A stretch of DNA of 64,000 bases from Winkia neuii (GCF_029011175.1 NZ_CP118946.1:620001-684000); one strand, 5' to 3'; numbered from the stretch's first letter, positions 36,983-46,924 are shown. Translations and numbers: made by a program. The notes: generated by a model from the sequence alone, not told the origin.

Positions 36983-39148
36983 ATGCCTTTGAAGACCAAC
37001 GCTCTTTATTACGGCGGCGATTACAACCCGGAACAGTGGGATCGCCAGACCATCGAGCAGGACATTCCCCTAATGCGGGAAGCCGGAGTGAATATGGCAA
37101 CCGTGAACGTGTTCGCTTGGGGAGAGCTAGAAGCAGACGAGGGGTGCTGGGACGAGGAGGCGTTCTCTAGGCTGGCAGAACGCATTGATGCGCTTGGGAA
37201 AGCGGGTATTAGTGTCGATTTAGCAACGGGAACTGCCGCCCCACCAGCATGGATGGCACATAAGTACCCGGATTCACTGCCGGTAGATCGGCAGGGGGTA
37301 AGGCTAGGATTCGGGTCTAGACAGGGGTACTGCCTGTCCTCTCCGGAATATCGGGCGGGCGTGGTCCGGCTTTCCCGCGAGATAGCCACGCGTTTCGGCA
37401 GTCACGAGGCCGTCGCCCTCTTCCACATAAACAACGAGTATGGCTGCCATATTCACGAATGCTTCTGTGAACGTTGCGCCGGCGAATTCCGGCAATGGCT
37501 GCAGCAGAAATACGGGTCGATCGAGGAACTGAACCACGCTTGGGGCTGTGCTTTCTGGTCACAGCGCCGCCGCAATTTTGAGCAGGTGGAGCCGCCGCGA
37601 GCAACGCCTACCTTCCACAATCCCGCGCATCTGGCCGACTGGCGGCGCTTCAGCAATGAGCAGATGCTAAAACTGTTTCGCCTAGAGAAGGAACAGCTGC
37701 AGGCGCGCGCTCCACAAATTCCGATTACCACTAATTTCATGGGATATTTCCCGCCAGTCGATTACCGGCAGTGGGCGCGCGAGGTGGACGTAGTCTCTAA
37801 TGATGAATACCCAGATCCGGCAGACCCGGCTGCCATTGCAGAACAGGCGTGGTCGGCTGACATGCAGCGCGGCTACAAGGGCCAGCCTTGGCTAATCATG
37901 GAACAGGCGCCAGGCGTCGTGCAGTGGCGCGCCGCGAATGCCTCGAAGAGGCCGGGGCAGTGGGCTCTGTGGTCCCTATCCCAGATTGCTAGGGGAGCTG
38001 ACGGGGCACTCTGCTTCCAGTGGCGCCAAAGTGAGGCAGGGGCAGAGACTTGGCATGGCGCCATGGTGCCGCACTACGGTACTGCAGGGTCCCACTGGAA
38101 AGAAATGGTCGACCTCGGAACCAAATTGGCGAATCTTTCACCCGTGGCCGGCACGCAGGTTCAGGCCGAGGTGGCGGTCATGGTGGACTGGGAGAGCGAG
38201 ATTATCCGCTCAACCTCTATTGGGCCGGTTCCACATTCGTGGATGGGCCAGGCGCGAGTGTGGCATAGGAGCCTATTTGAGGCAGGAATAACCGCCGACG
38301 TCGTTGGTGTCGACGCCGACCTAAGCCAATACCGCATGGTGATCGTGGCGGACCTAGCCGCTCCTGATGCCATCCTTGGAAAGAAATTGGAGGAATTTGT
38401 CGAGGGCGGAGGCCAGCTAATTGGCACTACCGGCACGGGACGGTTCACTCCGGAAGGCAAGGCTGCCTTAGGGGGATACCTGGGAGTGTTGTCGTCCCTC
38501 TTTGGGGTGAATGTCGAGGGGACCGTGTACGGAGTAAACGCTGCGGAAACGGCAGTGGTGGCCGAGGGCGTGAATGAACACCTGGGTGGCTCTACTCCGC
38601 AAGGCGCCCCAGACGGAAATCCGGACCCGCGCGTTTGCCGTATTACGGCTGCAGTAGGCGCGCCTGCTGCGGCGCGATACGTAGGCATCGAGCCGGTCGA
38701 TCCAGCCCTAGAGCGAGCCATGGACAGTCTGTGCGAAGTACGCCCGGCACTGCGCGGCAAGACCAGGGCGGACTCCATAGAGGTCGAAGATGCCACCCCA
38801 ATCGCGTTCTTCACAGACGGCATTGCCACCGACCTGAACGGAAAGGCTGCCATCACGCGCCGGAAAGTTGGGAAGGGGCAGGCGTGGTATGTAGGTACAG
38901 ACCTAGACCTAGCAGGTAGGGCCGGAGTGCTCGCCCTCGTCGGCGCGCATGCCCGGGTGCGGCCCGTCCTCCCCGGAGCCCCCGCGGGCGTGGAAGCGGT
39001 AAAGCGAGGCAAAGTGCTCTTCGTGCTGAATCACGCGGACAAGGCTGCAGAGCTGAGTGGAATGGTGGGAACAGATCTGCTGAGCGCCACCCAACTAAGC
39101 GGGCACGTGGTGGTTCCCCCACGCTCTGCCATCGCACTCTGGCAGTGA
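36983..39148 (+). CDS. Beta-galactosidase, glycoside hydrolase family 42
   Basis: The 721-residue enzyme cleaves terminal beta-galactosides. The acid/base Glu152 lies in FHINNEYGCH and the nucleophile Glu307 in LIMEQAPGVVQW. Four cysteines (117, 160, 162, 165; QGYC and HECFCERC) match the GH42 zinc cluster. The central trimerisation domain and C-terminal beta domain follow. It has no signal peptide, so it acts in the cytoplasm on imported galactosides. A GGAAGGA site lies seven bases before the ATG; the 43-base gap from panC allows readthrough. Confidence 0.95.
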   Translation: MPLKTNALYYGGDYNPEQWDRQTIEQDIPLMREAGVNMATVNVFAWGELEADEGCWDEEAFSRLAERIDALGKAGISVDLATGTAAPPAWMAHKYPDSLPVDRQGVRLGFGSRQGYCLSSPEYRAGVVRLSREIATRFGSHEAVALFHINNEYGCHIHECFCERCAGEFRQWLQQKYGSIEELNHAWGCAFWSQRRRNFEQVEPPRATPTFHNPAHLADWRRFSNEQMLKLFRLEKEQLQARAPQIPITTNFMGYFPPVDYRQWAREVDVVSNDEYPDPADPAAIAEQAWSADMQRGYKGQPWLIMEQAPGVVQWRAANASKRPGQWALWSLSQIARGADGALCFQWRQSEAGAETWHGAMVPHYGTAGSHWKEMVDLGTKLANLSPVAGTQVQAEVAVMVDWESEIIRSTSIGPVPHSWMGQARVWHRSLFEAGITADVVGVDADLSQYRMVIVADLAAPDAILGKKLEEFVEGGGQLIGTTGTGRFTPEGKAALGGYLGVLSSLFGVNVEGTVYGVNAAETAVVAEGVNEHLGGSTPQGAPDGNPDPRVCRITAAVGAPAAARYVGIEPVDPALERAMDSLCEVRPALRGKTRADSIEVEDATPIAFFTDGIATDLNGKAAITRRKVGKGQAWYVGTDLDLAGRAGVLALVGAHARVRPVLPGAPAGVEAVKRGKVLFVLNHADKAAELSGMVGTDLLSATQLSGHVVVPPRSAIALWQ

Positions 39149-39330
39149 GTTATTAGCCACACCGCTTTGAAACGAGAGGGCAGGCCAGTTACTATTATCT
39201 AGTTGTGCGTTACGTAGGCACGCAGGCGCTTCCCACTCGCCCGCACTGCCCGAACGCAATAACCATTAGCATTTGACCGAAGTTGGTCGCCTCAGGGCAC
39301 CAATCAACTACGACGAACGAAGGCTACGCC

Positions 39331-39777
39331 GTGCGCACCTATACACCGAAGGCTGCCGATGTAACCAACAAGAAGTGGTACATCGTTGACGCCGAGAACG
39401 TCGTCCTCGGACGACTAGCGACCACTGTCGCAAACCTGCTCCGTGGGAAGCATAAGCCGACTTACGCGCCCCACATTGACACTGGCGACTACGTCATCGT
39501 GATCAACGCTGACAAAGTCGTTCTGACGGGCAACAAGCTGGACACAAAGCGGGCATACCGCCACTCGGGTTACCCGGGCGGGCTGCGCTCGCTGACCTAC
39601 CGTGAGCTCCTCGAAAAGAGCCCCGAAAAGGCGGTAGAGAAGGCTGTCCGGGGTATGGTCCCCCACACCAAGCTTGGTCGCGCCCAGATGAAGAAGCTGC
39701 GCGTGTTCGTTGGTTCTGAACACCCACACACTGCTCAGCAGCCCGAAACTGTCGAGATCAAGAAGATCGCTCAGTGA
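39331..39777 (+). CDS. rplM: Ribosomal protein L13
   Basis: The 148-residue protein is a large-subunit primary binder of 23S rRNA. Segments [49 protein letters not shown] and [30 protein letters not shown] are diagnostic. The GTG at 39331 with AAGG seven bases upstream gives the expected N-terminus; the longer frame to 39283 adds an atypical extension. It is followed 34 bases later by rpsI, the conserved L13-S9 operon. Confidence 0.96.
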   Translation: MRTYTPKAADVTNKKWYIVDAENVVLGRLATTVANLLRGKHKPTYAPHIDTGDYVIVINADKVVLTGNKLDTKRAYRHSGYPGGLRSLTYRELLEKSPEKAVEKAVRGMVPHTKLGRAQMKKLRVFVGSEHPHTAQQPETVEIKKIAQ

Positions 39778-39811
39778 CCGGGTCGCTGGCTATAGAAGTT
39801 TGAGGAAAACC

Positions 39812-40309
39812 GTGGCTGAGAACACTGCAACTGTAGAAGAAAACGAAGAGCTGGAGAACGCTCCGGCTGAATACACTTCCGAGACCGAGGCTCCTGCCGC
39901 CGGTGCCGGCCAGTCCGTCACCGCTCCCGGTTCGGGGCTGGGCCGCCGCAAGTCCGCCGTCGCCCGCGTTCGCCTGATCCCAGGCGAGGGCAAGTGGACC
40001 ATCAACGGCCGCACCTTGGAAGACTACTTCCCGAACAAGCTGCACCAGCAGCTTGTCAACGACCCGTTCACCCTGCTAGATCTGGCCGGTCGCTTCGATG
40101 TGATCGCCCGCATCAACGGTGGCGGCATCTCCGGGCAGGCTGGCGCTCTGCGTCTAGGCGTTGCCCGCGCGTTGAACGAGATCGATCGCGATGCGAACCG
40201 TCCTGCTTTGAAGAAGGCCGGCTTCCTGACCCGCGATGCTCGCGCAACTGAGCGTAAGAAGGCTGGTTTGAAGAAGGCCCGTAAGGCCCCCCAGTACTCC
40301 AAGCGCTGA
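39812..40309 (+). CDS. rpsI: Ribosomal protein S9
   Basis: The 165-residue protein has an actinobacterial acidic N-terminal extension of about 40 residues and then the S9 core: [30 protein letters not shown], the central [19 protein letters not shown] and the C-terminal QYSKR that reaches the P-site tRNA. A GAGGA site precedes the GTG at 39812. It ends the operon with rplM, followed by a terminator. Confidence 0.96.
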   Translation: MAENTATVEENEELENAPAEYTSETEAPAAGAGQSVTAPGSGLGRRKSAVARVRLIPGEGKWTINGRTLEDYFPNKLHQQLVNDPFTLLDLAGRFDVIARINGGGISGQAGALRLGVARALNEIDRDANRPALKKAGFLTRDARATERKKAGLKKARKAPQYSKR

Positions 40310-40322
40310 TTTCACTTTTCGG

Positions 40323-40350
40323 AAGGCCCGTCCCACTTGGGGCGGGTCTT
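40323..40350 (+). terminator. Terminator after rpsI
   Basis: AAGGCCCGTCCC at 40323-40334 pairs, with wobbles, with GGGCGGGTCTT at 40340-40350 and is followed by a short T-containing tail. Confidence 0.65.
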
Positions 40351-40515
40351 CTGCTTTAATATCCTTCGCGTTTCCGGCGATCCCGGCATTTCCATCCTCC
40401 GGGCCCATCCATCGGGGCGTGGATGGGCGGAGGCTCGCGGCACAACGCCAAAGCGGGCAAATCCTTTCAAGGCGGTATGCTTGGTAAGAATTGTAATTTC
40501 CCGGAAGGAAGCGAA

Positions 40516-41868
40516 ATGCCCAGACTGTTTGGCACAGACGGCGTACGAGGCCTTGCAAATAAGAAACTAACTCCCGAGCTAGCTACCAACCTTGGTATCG
40601 CAGCGGCTCGGCTTTTTTCTGAGAGCGCGCAGACCAAGAACGGTCAGAAGCCTCGCGCCGTAGTCGGGCGCGATACCAGGATCTCCGGCGAGTTTTTGGA
40701 CCACGCAATAGTGGCAGGCCTGGCCTCGGCCGGGATGGACGTAGATAGGGCCCGAGTCGTCACCACCCCAACCGTCGCCTTCCTGACGGCAGAGGGGGAC
40801 TACGACCTCGGCGTGATGATCTCGGCTTCCCACAACCCAATGCCCGACAATGGCATTAAATTCTTTGCTCGCGGCGGCTTCAAGCTACCTGACACGGTAG
40901 AAGACAAGATTGAGGCCATTCTTGGTGAAGAGTGGGAGCGCCCGTTGGGCGGCGATGTTGGCGAGGTCGAAGAGGAATCGAAGGCAGTAGACCGTTCTTA
41001 CATCGATCACCTGGTATCTGCGGTGGGTACGGATCTGTCTGGGCTGCGCATTGCTGTCGACTGTGCGAACGGGGCTGCCTCGTTCTTGGGGCCGGAAGCG
41101 TTGCGTGAGGCCGGAGCCGACGCTGTAGTGATCAATGCTTCCCCGGATGGACGCAATATCAACTATGAGTGCGGATCCACCCATCCGGAGGCCCTGCAGG
41201 CGGCCGTGGTAAGTCAGCACTGCGACTTCGGTGTGGCATATGACGGGGATGCCGATCGTTGTCTGGCTGTTGACGCCGAGGGGAACCTGGTAGACGGCGA
41301 CAAGATCATGGGCATGCTCGCAGTCGGCCTGAAGGAAGAAGGCAAGCTGGCAGGGAACACCCTTGTCGTGACTGTAATGTCCAACCTTGGCCTGCTGCTA
41401 GCTATGAAGGAAGTCGGCATTGACACTGTGCAGACTGCCGTGGGGGACCGCTACGTCCTCGAAAAGATGCGTGAGGGCGGCTTCGCCATTGGTGGGGAGC
41501 AGTCGGGGCATGTCATCATCTCTGACTATGCGACTACTGGTGACGGTGTTTTGACTTCGCTGATGATTGCCAAGCGGGTCAAGCAGACCGGCAAGTCGCT
41601 GGCGGAGCTGACGGATTTCGTCAAGCGGCTGCCGCAGACGCTGATCAACGTACCTAATGTGGACAAGGCGGCGGCTTCTTCGAACGAGGCCGTGGCTAAG
41701 TCTGTCATGCAGGCTGAAGATTACCTAGGCGAGAATGGTCGTGTCCTGTTGCGGCCGTCCGGTACTGAGCCGGTGGTGCGCGTGATGGTTGAGGCGGCTA
41801 CTCAGGAAGAATCCGACCGCGTGTGCAAGGAGCTGGCGAGCGTGGTGAAGGAAGAGCTGTCGCTCTAG
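40516..41868 (+). CDS. glmM: Phosphoglucosamine mutase
   Basis: The 450-residue enzyme interconverts glucosamine-6-phosphate and glucosamine-1-phosphate in peptidoglycan precursor synthesis. The start MPRLFGTDGVRGLAN, the phosphoserine loop ISASHNP (Ser105), the metal loop DGDADR, the sugar loop GGEQSGH and the phosphate loop RPSGTEPVVRVMVE are intact. An AAGGA site lies six bases before the ATG. With glmS at 43 kb it forms the classic actinobacterial cluster. Confidence 0.97.
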   Translation: MPRLFGTDGVRGLANKKLTPELATNLGIAAARLFSESAQTKNGQKPRAVVGRDTRISGEFLDHAIVAGLASAGMDVDRARVVTTPTVAFLTAEGDYDLGVMISASHNPMPDNGIKFFARGGFKLPDTVEDKIEAILGEEWERPLGGDVGEVEEESKAVDRSYIDHLVSAVGTDLSGLRIAVDCANGAASFLGPEALREAGADAVVINASPDGRNINYECGSTHPEALQAAVVSQHCDFGVAYDGDADRCLAVDAEGNLVDGDKIMGMLAVGLKEEGKLAGNTLVVTVMSNLGLLLAMKEVGIDTVQTAVGDRYVLEKMREGGFAIGGEQSGHVIISDYATTGDGVLTSLMIAKRVKQTGKSLAELTDFVKRLPQTLINVPNVDKAAASSNEAVAKSVMQAEDYLGENGRVLLRPSGTEPVVRVMVEAATQEESDRVCKELASVVKEELSL

Positions 41869-41884
41869 AGCCTAAAAGAGAGGG

Positions 41885-41921
41885 GCGGGGAGTCTGGTGG
41901 GCTCTCTGCCCCGCTACTTTT
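41885..41921 (+). terminator. Terminator after glmM
   Basis: GCGGGG near 41885-41890 pairs with CCCCGC near 41909-41914, with an inner AG/CT extension, followed by a run of six T residues. It ends glmM before the repeat array. Confidence 0.8.
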
Positions 41922-41933
41922 TTGCCGAAAAAT

Positions 41934-42015
41934 AGTGAACGTACACTCCGTTCATCGGGCTGTGGGGAGTGAACGTACACTTCGTTTATCGGGCGGTGGG
42001 GAGTGAACGTACACT
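41934..42015 (+). repeat. Three direct copies of AGTGAACGTACACT with exact 34-bp period
   Basis: Copies start at 41934, 41968 and 42002. The two 20-bp spacers are themselves alike (CGTTCATCGGGCTGTGGGG and CGTTTATCGGGCGGTGGGG), so the unit is a 34-bp tandem repeat. It sits between the convergent ends of glmM and coaA. Confidence 0.93.
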
Positions 42016-42023
42016 CCGCCAAA

Positions 42024-43058
42024 TTAGAGTTTGCGCAGACGAAGCCGGTTTACCCGGTGCTCTTCGTTCTTGGTAATGACCAGTGTTGCCCTGCCGCGAG
42101 TTGGGCGAATATTCTCGATCAGATTGACCAGGTTAATGTCGTTCCAAATCCGGTCGGCAGTCTGCACCGCTTCCTCGTCCGACAAATTAGCGTAGGACCG
42201 GAAATAAGAATTCGGCTGCTTGAATGCGAATTCGCGGAGCCTCAAGAAACGCTCGATGTACCAATTCTTAATGTCCTCATGACGGGCATCAACGTAAATC
42301 GAGAAATCGAAAAAGTCTGACACGCCAAGGGCCGTCGACGCTTCTGAAGACCGCACCGGCGGCTGAAGCACATTCAGCCCCTCGACAATCAGAACATCCG
42401 GCTGCTCAACTACGTTCCGCTCATCGGGCACAATATCGTAGCTAACATGCGAATAAACCGGGGCGGAAACCTGCCGGGCCCCAGATTTAATCGCCGCAAG
42501 GAAACGTAGCAGAGCGCGCCTATCGTAAGATTCCGGGAATCCCTTCCGGTCCATCAGACCCAGACGTTTCAACTCCGCATTCGGCTTCAAGAACCCATCG
42601 GTTGCAAGCAACTCCACCTTCGGAGTCTGAGGCCACCGTCGCATCAACTCGGTCAGCAACCTAGCAACGGTAGATTTCCCGACCGCCACAGATCCCGCAA
42701 TACCAATCACGAAGGGTGTGGTCCGCCCGTGCGGTTCGCGCAGGAAAGCGGCCCGCGCATCAGCCAAAGAGCGCTGCTCATTCACGTAAAGTTGGAGCAA
42801 TGCTGAAAGAGGGCGGTAGATTGCGTCTACTTCTCGCATGTCAATTGGATCGTTCAGACCGGCCAACCTGCGAATATCTGATTCAGTGAGCGGCAGCGGG
42901 GTGGCAGATGCCAACGAGGCCCAGCTGCGCCTGTCGAATTCCTGATAGGGGCTGCGATCTGAAGTCTGTGGCCCCCTAGCTGGGGCAAGTTGGCTGCCAG
43001 TTTCGCCCTCGAAAAAACTGGAAGGCATACCCCAAGGGTTGTTCTGTAGAGCGTTCAC
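42024..43058 (-). CDS. coaA: Pantothenate kinase, type I
   Basis: The 344-residue enzyme phosphorylates pantothenate, the first step from pantothenate to CoA. The P-loop IGIAGSVAVGKST, followed by LLATDGFLKPNAELKRLGLMDRKGFPESYDRRALLRFL, VPDERNVVEQPDVLIVEGLNVLQ and YFRSYANLSDEEAVQTADRIWNDINLVNLIENI, identify the CoaA family. The N-terminus is about 25 residues longer than E. coli CoaA; the GTG at 43058 is the longest start and a later one is possible. It faces glmM convergently. Confidence 0.95.
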   Translation of the reverse strand: MNALQNNPWGMPSSFFEGETGSQLAPARGPQTSDRSPYQEFDRRSWASLASATPLPLTESDIRRLAGLNDPIDMREVDAIYRPLSALLQLYVNEQRSLADARAAFLREPHGRTTPFVIGIAGSVAVGKSTVARLLTELMRRWPQTPKVELLATDGFLKPNAELKRLGLMDRKGFPESYDRRALLRFLAAIKSGARQVSAPVYSHVSYDIVPDERNVVEQPDVLIVEGLNVLQPPVRSSEASTALGVSDFFDFSIYVDARHEDIKNWYIERFLRLREFAFKQPNSYFRSYANLSDEEAVQTADRIWNDINLVNLIENIRPTRGRATLVITKNEEHRVNRLRLRKL

Positions 43059-43181
43059 GCTTCATTATGCCCTCAAGCGGGGGTAATGACGCAAAGTTGA
43101 ATGGCGTATTCCACTTATTTTTACGGTGTATTTACTGTTTTGTTTGCTGAAAATGTCACCGGTACGTGGTTTGATTTACGT

Positions 43182-45104
43182 ATGTGCGGAATTGTTGGAC
43201 ATATTGGTTGTAAGCTCGGCGCTCGTAGCGCGCAGGTAGTAATGGGCGGGTTGGCTCGCCTTGAATATCGCGGATACGACTCTGCTGGTGTTGCTGTGGC
43301 CGCGCCGCAGCTCCTGCAGGTGCGCAAATCTGTGGGTAAGTTGGCGAATTTGCGTCAGCTTCTACAGGATGAGCCGTTGGATGATGCGATTGCAGGGATC
43401 GGGCATACGCGGTGGGCGACCCACGGCATTCCGACCACCGAAAACGCGCATCCTCACATTGCTGACGAGGGGCGGCTGGCTCTGGTCCACAATGGCATTA
43501 TTGAGAATGCGGACGCGCTGCGGGGGGAACTTACCGCTGCCGGGGTCGAGTTCGTCTCGGACACTGATACCGAGGTCGTAGCCCACCTGGTTGCCCATTA
43601 TTACCGCGCTGATCAGGGCGATTCTGAGCAGGTAGCGGATCAGGGAGCCGTAGTTCCTGATGCTTCCAACAAGGCAGCTTTTGCGCGTCTAGCACGGGCG
43701 ATGCGGAAGACGACTGCGCGCTTGGAAGGCACTTTCACCTTGCTGGTGCTGCATCAGGACTGTCCGGACGCGATAGTTGCAGCTCGCCGCTCTTCTCCGC
43801 TCGTCGTGGGAATTGGCGAGGGCGAGAACTTCCTTGGCTCTGACGTGTTGGCGTTTGCTGAGCACACCGACCAGGTGGTCGAGGTCGGCCAAGACGAAAT
43901 GGTTCTTCTGACCGCCACCGAGGTCGTGATTGTGGACGTCGAGGGCAAGGCAACTGAACCGTCTACTTACAAGATTGACTTCGAGACCGAGACTGCTGAA
44001 AAGGGCGGTTGGCCCACCTTCATGGAGAAGGAAATTTCTGAGCAGCCAAAGGCGATCAAGGCTACTTTGGAGGATCGTTTCGATTCCACAGGGCACCTGG
44101 CATTGGATGAGCTGCGCATTCCTACCGAGGTACTCCGCACTATTGACAAGATGATCGTTGTCGGGTGTGGTACGGCCGCGTACGCCGGACAGGTCGCCCG
44201 CTATGCGATTGAGCACTGGTGTCGCATCCCAGTCGAGGTCGAATTGGCTCACGAATTCTCTTACCGAGACCCCGTGGTAACCGAGAAGACGCTGGTAGTG
44301 GCCATCTCTCAGTCTGGTGAGACGATGGACACGATCATGGCTATTAGGCACGCTCGGGAGCAGGGGGCACGCGTATTGGCGATTGTGAACACCCCCGGTT
44401 CGACTATTTCGCGTGAATCGGATGCGGTGCTGCTGACACATGCCGGCCGCGAGATCGCGGTTGCCTCTACTAAGGCCTTCACGGCGCAGCTTTCCGCCTG
44501 CTATCTGCTGGGATTGTTCTTGGCGCAGGTACGTGGGAACAAGTACATTGACGAGATCGAAGACTACATGGAGAAGCTCGAGAAGCTTCCCCAGAAGGTG
44601 CAGCGCGTCCTCGACAATGCCGAGACGGTGCGCCAGGTGGCCCGCACTTTGGCTTCTGAAGAATCCGTGTACTTCCTTGGCAGGCACGTGGGCTTCCCAG
44701 TTGCTATGGAGGGCGCCCTCAAGCTGAAAGAAATTGCCTACATTCACGCTGAGGGGTTTGCTGCGGGCGAGCTGAAGCACGGGCCGATCGCCCTTGTCGA
44801 GGACGGGGTTGCTGTCGTCTTTATCGTTCCCACTCCGCGTCGGCCTGAGCTGCACCGCAAGGTGCTGTCGAACATCCAAGAGGTGCGTACTAGGGGCGCG
44901 CGCGTGTTCTGTGTAGCAGAAGAGGGCGATTCTTCGGTGGACAATTTCGCCGAAGCTGTCTTCCGCGTGCCGGCCGCCCCAACCTTGTATCTGCCGCTAC
45001 TTACGGTTGTTCCTCTTCAGATTCTGGCTTGCGAGGTTGCGAAGACTCGTGGCCTAGATGTGGACCAGCCTAGGAACCTAGCTAAGTCGGTGACCGTCGA
45101 ATAA
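43182..45104 (+). CDS. glmS: Glutamine:fructose-6-phosphate aminotransferase (isomerising)
   Basis: The 640-residue enzyme makes glucosamine-6-phosphate from fructose-6-phosphate and glutamine. The ATG at 43182 gives MCGIVGHIG with the required N-terminal catalytic Cys2, so the longer frame from 43101 is rejected. The glutaminase domain (GYDSAG, GHTRWATHG, HNGIIEN) is followed by two SIS domains (AISQSGETMDT, GRHVGFPVAMEGALKLKEIAYIHAEGFAAGELKHGP). No glmS ribozyme-like leader is evident. The stop overlaps the next start. Confidence 0.97.
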   Translation: MCGIVGHIGCKLGARSAQVVMGGLARLEYRGYDSAGVAVAAPQLLQVRKSVGKLANLRQLLQDEPLDDAIAGIGHTRWATHGIPTTENAHPHIADEGRLALVHNGIIENADALRGELTAAGVEFVSDTDTEVVAHLVAHYYRADQGDSEQVADQGAVVPDASNKAAFARLARAMRKTTARLEGTFTLLVLHQDCPDAIVAARRSSPLVVGIGEGENFLGSDVLAFAEHTDQVVEVGQDEMVLLTATEVVIVDVEGKATEPSTYKIDFETETAEKGGWPTFMEKEISEQPKAIKATLEDRFDSTGHLALDELRIPTEVLRTIDKMIVVGCGTAAYAGQVARYAIEHWCRIPVEVELAHEFSYRDPVVTEKTLVVAISQSGETMDTIMAIRHAREQGARVLAIVNTPGSTISRESDAVLLTHAGREIAVASTKAFTAQLSACYLLGLFLAQVRGNKYIDEIEDYMEKLEKLPQKVQRVLDNAETVRQVARTLASEESVYFLGRHVGFPVAMEGALKLKEIAYIHAEGFAAGELKHGPIALVEDGVAVVFIVPTPRRPELHRKVLSNIQEVRTRGARVFCVAEEGDSSVDNFAEAVFRVPAAPTLYLPLLTVVPLQILACEVAKTRGLDVDQPRNLAKSVTVE

Positions 45105-46756
45105 TGCTGCGCGCCTACGCCTCCAGTGATGTTCGGCGTGCCGAGGGCGAGCTGGTTGCTGCCGCTCCCCAGGACGCCTTGATGAAGCAAGCCGCCGATG
45201 GGGTGGCTGCGGCTGTGTCGGATCAGCTGACCCTGCTTGGGGCTACGGTGCATGGTTCTACCGTCCTAGCTCTTGTCGGGGGTGGCGATAACGGTGGTGA
45301 CGCCCTCTATGCGGCTAAATACCTGGCTGATTCGGGGGCGAAGGTGCAGGCCTTACTTGTTTCGACTAAGGCCCATCCGCGCGCGTTGGCTGCTGCCAAG
45401 AAGGCAGGGGTGGACATTTTGGACGCGGCCAGGCTGACTAAGCGGTCGCAGCTGCGAGCCCTCGTTGCCGAGGCAGCAAACAAAGCCGGGGTGTGGGTAG
45501 ATGGCATTGTCGGTACCGGCGGTAGTGGGCCACTCCGAGGAACTGCCGCCACCGTCGTGGGGCAACTGGTGTCACTACGAGATTCCAGTCCTGACGAACC
45601 AGTGGTGGTAGCAGTCGACGTTCCTTCCGGGCTAGGTGGCGAGGACGGAAAGGTAGCCGGCCCTCACCTTACTGCTGACGTCACGGTAACCATGGGCGCA
45701 ATGAAGAATCCTGCCCTTTTGCCGCCTGCATGCAACTCTTTCGGCTCTATCGAGGTAGTGGAACTGGGGCCGGTCGAAGCTCCCGTGTCCGCATGCCGAC
45801 TGACCGCGGCTGACGTGGCCGACCTCTGGAAGGTACCAGGGAGGGCGGATCACAAGTACACCCGCGGGGTGGTGGAAGTGGTGGCCGGCTCCGACTCGTA
45901 TCCGGCTACGGGGATTATTTGTGCTCGAGCGGCCGCGCGCACTGGGGCCGGCATGGTTCGCGTGAATATTCCCGCGGCTGCTTCGGCCTCGCTTTTTGCG
46001 GTACTGCCGGAAGCGGTGCCGGTAAGCGGGAGGTCGCAGGCCGTGGTGGTTGGTCCCGGCCTCGATCCGAAAGATGAGGGCAGGGTAGACGAGATGGTTC
46101 GTGCTGCCACTAAGGCGATTTTGCGGTCCCTGCCGGTGGTTGTGGATGCTGGTGGCATTTCGATTATTGATCGTATTTTGGCGCGGCTACCTGAGCGGGC
46201 AGAGTCCATGGGGTCTTCGCCCGTGCGACGAGTGCGGAAATTCGCCCCGAATGTGGTTCTTACTCCGCACGCGGGTGAGGCTGCGCAACTAGCTACCCGT
46301 TTGGGTTTTAGCGAGGCTTCTGGTGGGGTGGCCAGGTCGGATATTGAGGCGGCACCCGCAAAATGGGCAGGTCTGTTAGCGGAGAAGACGGGTGCGACCG
46401 TTCTGCTAAAGGGGGCCGTGAGCGTTGTGTGTGGTCCCGAGGGCGATACCTTCACCCAAGCGGAAGCGCCAGGGTGGACTGCTACTGCGGGGGCTGGTGA
46501 TGCGCTTGCGGGGATCCTTGGGGCGGTGCTCGCGATGGAGCAGGCGCAGGCTGAGGCTGATGGGCATTCGCTTTCTGCGTCGGAGACGGCTGCTGGTGCT
46601 GCAGCGGGCACATGGGTGCATTCGATTGCGGCGCGGCTAGCGGCGGGATTGGGCGCAGGCCCGGAGCTGGGACGCAAGAAGAAGGTGGGGCATCCAATTC
46701 TTGCTTCAGATATCGTGCAGCAGATTCCGGCTGCGATAGAACTAGCCCTGCGCTAG
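45104..46756 (+). CDS. nnr: Bifunctional NAD(P)H-hydrate epimerase / ADP-dependent dehydratase
   Basis: The 550-residue protein repairs hydrated NAD(P)H. The N-terminal YjeF_N domain shows GGGDNGGDALYAAKYLADSGAKV and VDGIVGTGGSGPLRG; the C-terminal ribokinase-like domain shows AGMVRV, VVVDAGGIS, PNVVLTPHAGEAAQLATRLG and TAGAGDALAGILGA. Its ATG shares one base with the glmS stop. It lies in the usual actinobacterial place between glmS and alr. Confidence 0.93.
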   Translation: MLRAYASSDVRRAEGELVAAAPQDALMKQAADGVAAAVSDQLTLLGATVHGSTVLALVGGGDNGGDALYAAKYLADSGAKVQALLVSTKAHPRALAAAKKAGVDILDAARLTKRSQLRALVAEAANKAGVWVDGIVGTGGSGPLRGTAATVVGQLVSLRDSSPDEPVVVAVDVPSGLGGEDGKVAGPHLTADVTVTMGAMKNPALLPPACNSFGSIEVVELGPVEAPVSACRLTAADVADLWKVPGRADHKYTRGVVEVVAGSDSYPATGIICARAAARTGAGMVRVNIPAAASASLFAVLPEAVPVSGRSQAVVVGPGLDPKDEGRVDEMVRAATKAILRSLPVVVDAGGISIIDRILARLPERAESMGSSPVRRVRKFAPNVVLTPHAGEAAQLATRLGFSEASGGVARSDIEAAPAKWAGLLAEKTGATVLLKGAVSVVCGPEGDTFTQAEAPGWTATAGAGDALAGILGAVLAMEQAQAEADGHSLSASETAAGAAAGTWVHSIAARLAAGLGAGPELGRKKKVGHPILASDIVQQIPAAIELALR

Positions 46757-46759
46757 TGG

Positions 46760-46807
46760 AGTGTACGTTCACTTAGTTTGCGGTTTCGTGTGGAGTGTAC
46801 GTTCACT
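46760..46807 (-). repeat. Two direct copies of the 14-bp motif (reverse orientation), 34 bp apart
   Basis: AGTGTACGTTCACT, the complement of the motif, starts at 46760 and 46794, again with the 34-bp period and a 20-bp spacer. The pair begins three bases after the nnr stop codon and precedes alr. Confidence 0.93.
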
Positions 46808-46924
46808 AAACAGATTGGAAGTAACTGGGCAATTTCTTGGTAATAAATGCCTCTAACCTGCGCGAAAAGAGAATGTGTGCAGGAAGGTCAGGAAGAGCGC
46901 CTAGACAGTGGCACAATGGGAGTC

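Noticed and set aside
41934..42015. Regular repeat-spacer pattern as a CRISPR array
   Set aside because: Repeats are only 14 bp, spacers are similar to each other, copies are scattered over 29 kb in both orientations and no cas genes are present.
43059..43181. Possible glmS ribozyme or riboswitch leader
   Set aside because: The 123-base leader has no conserved ribozyme core and is shared with the divergent coaA start.
43689..44879. 396-codon frame antisense to glmS
   Set aside because: It is complementary to conserved SIS-domain coding sequence and has no family features.
45850..46677. 275-codon frame antisense to nnr
   Set aside because: It is a shadow of the conserved ribokinase-like dehydratase domain.
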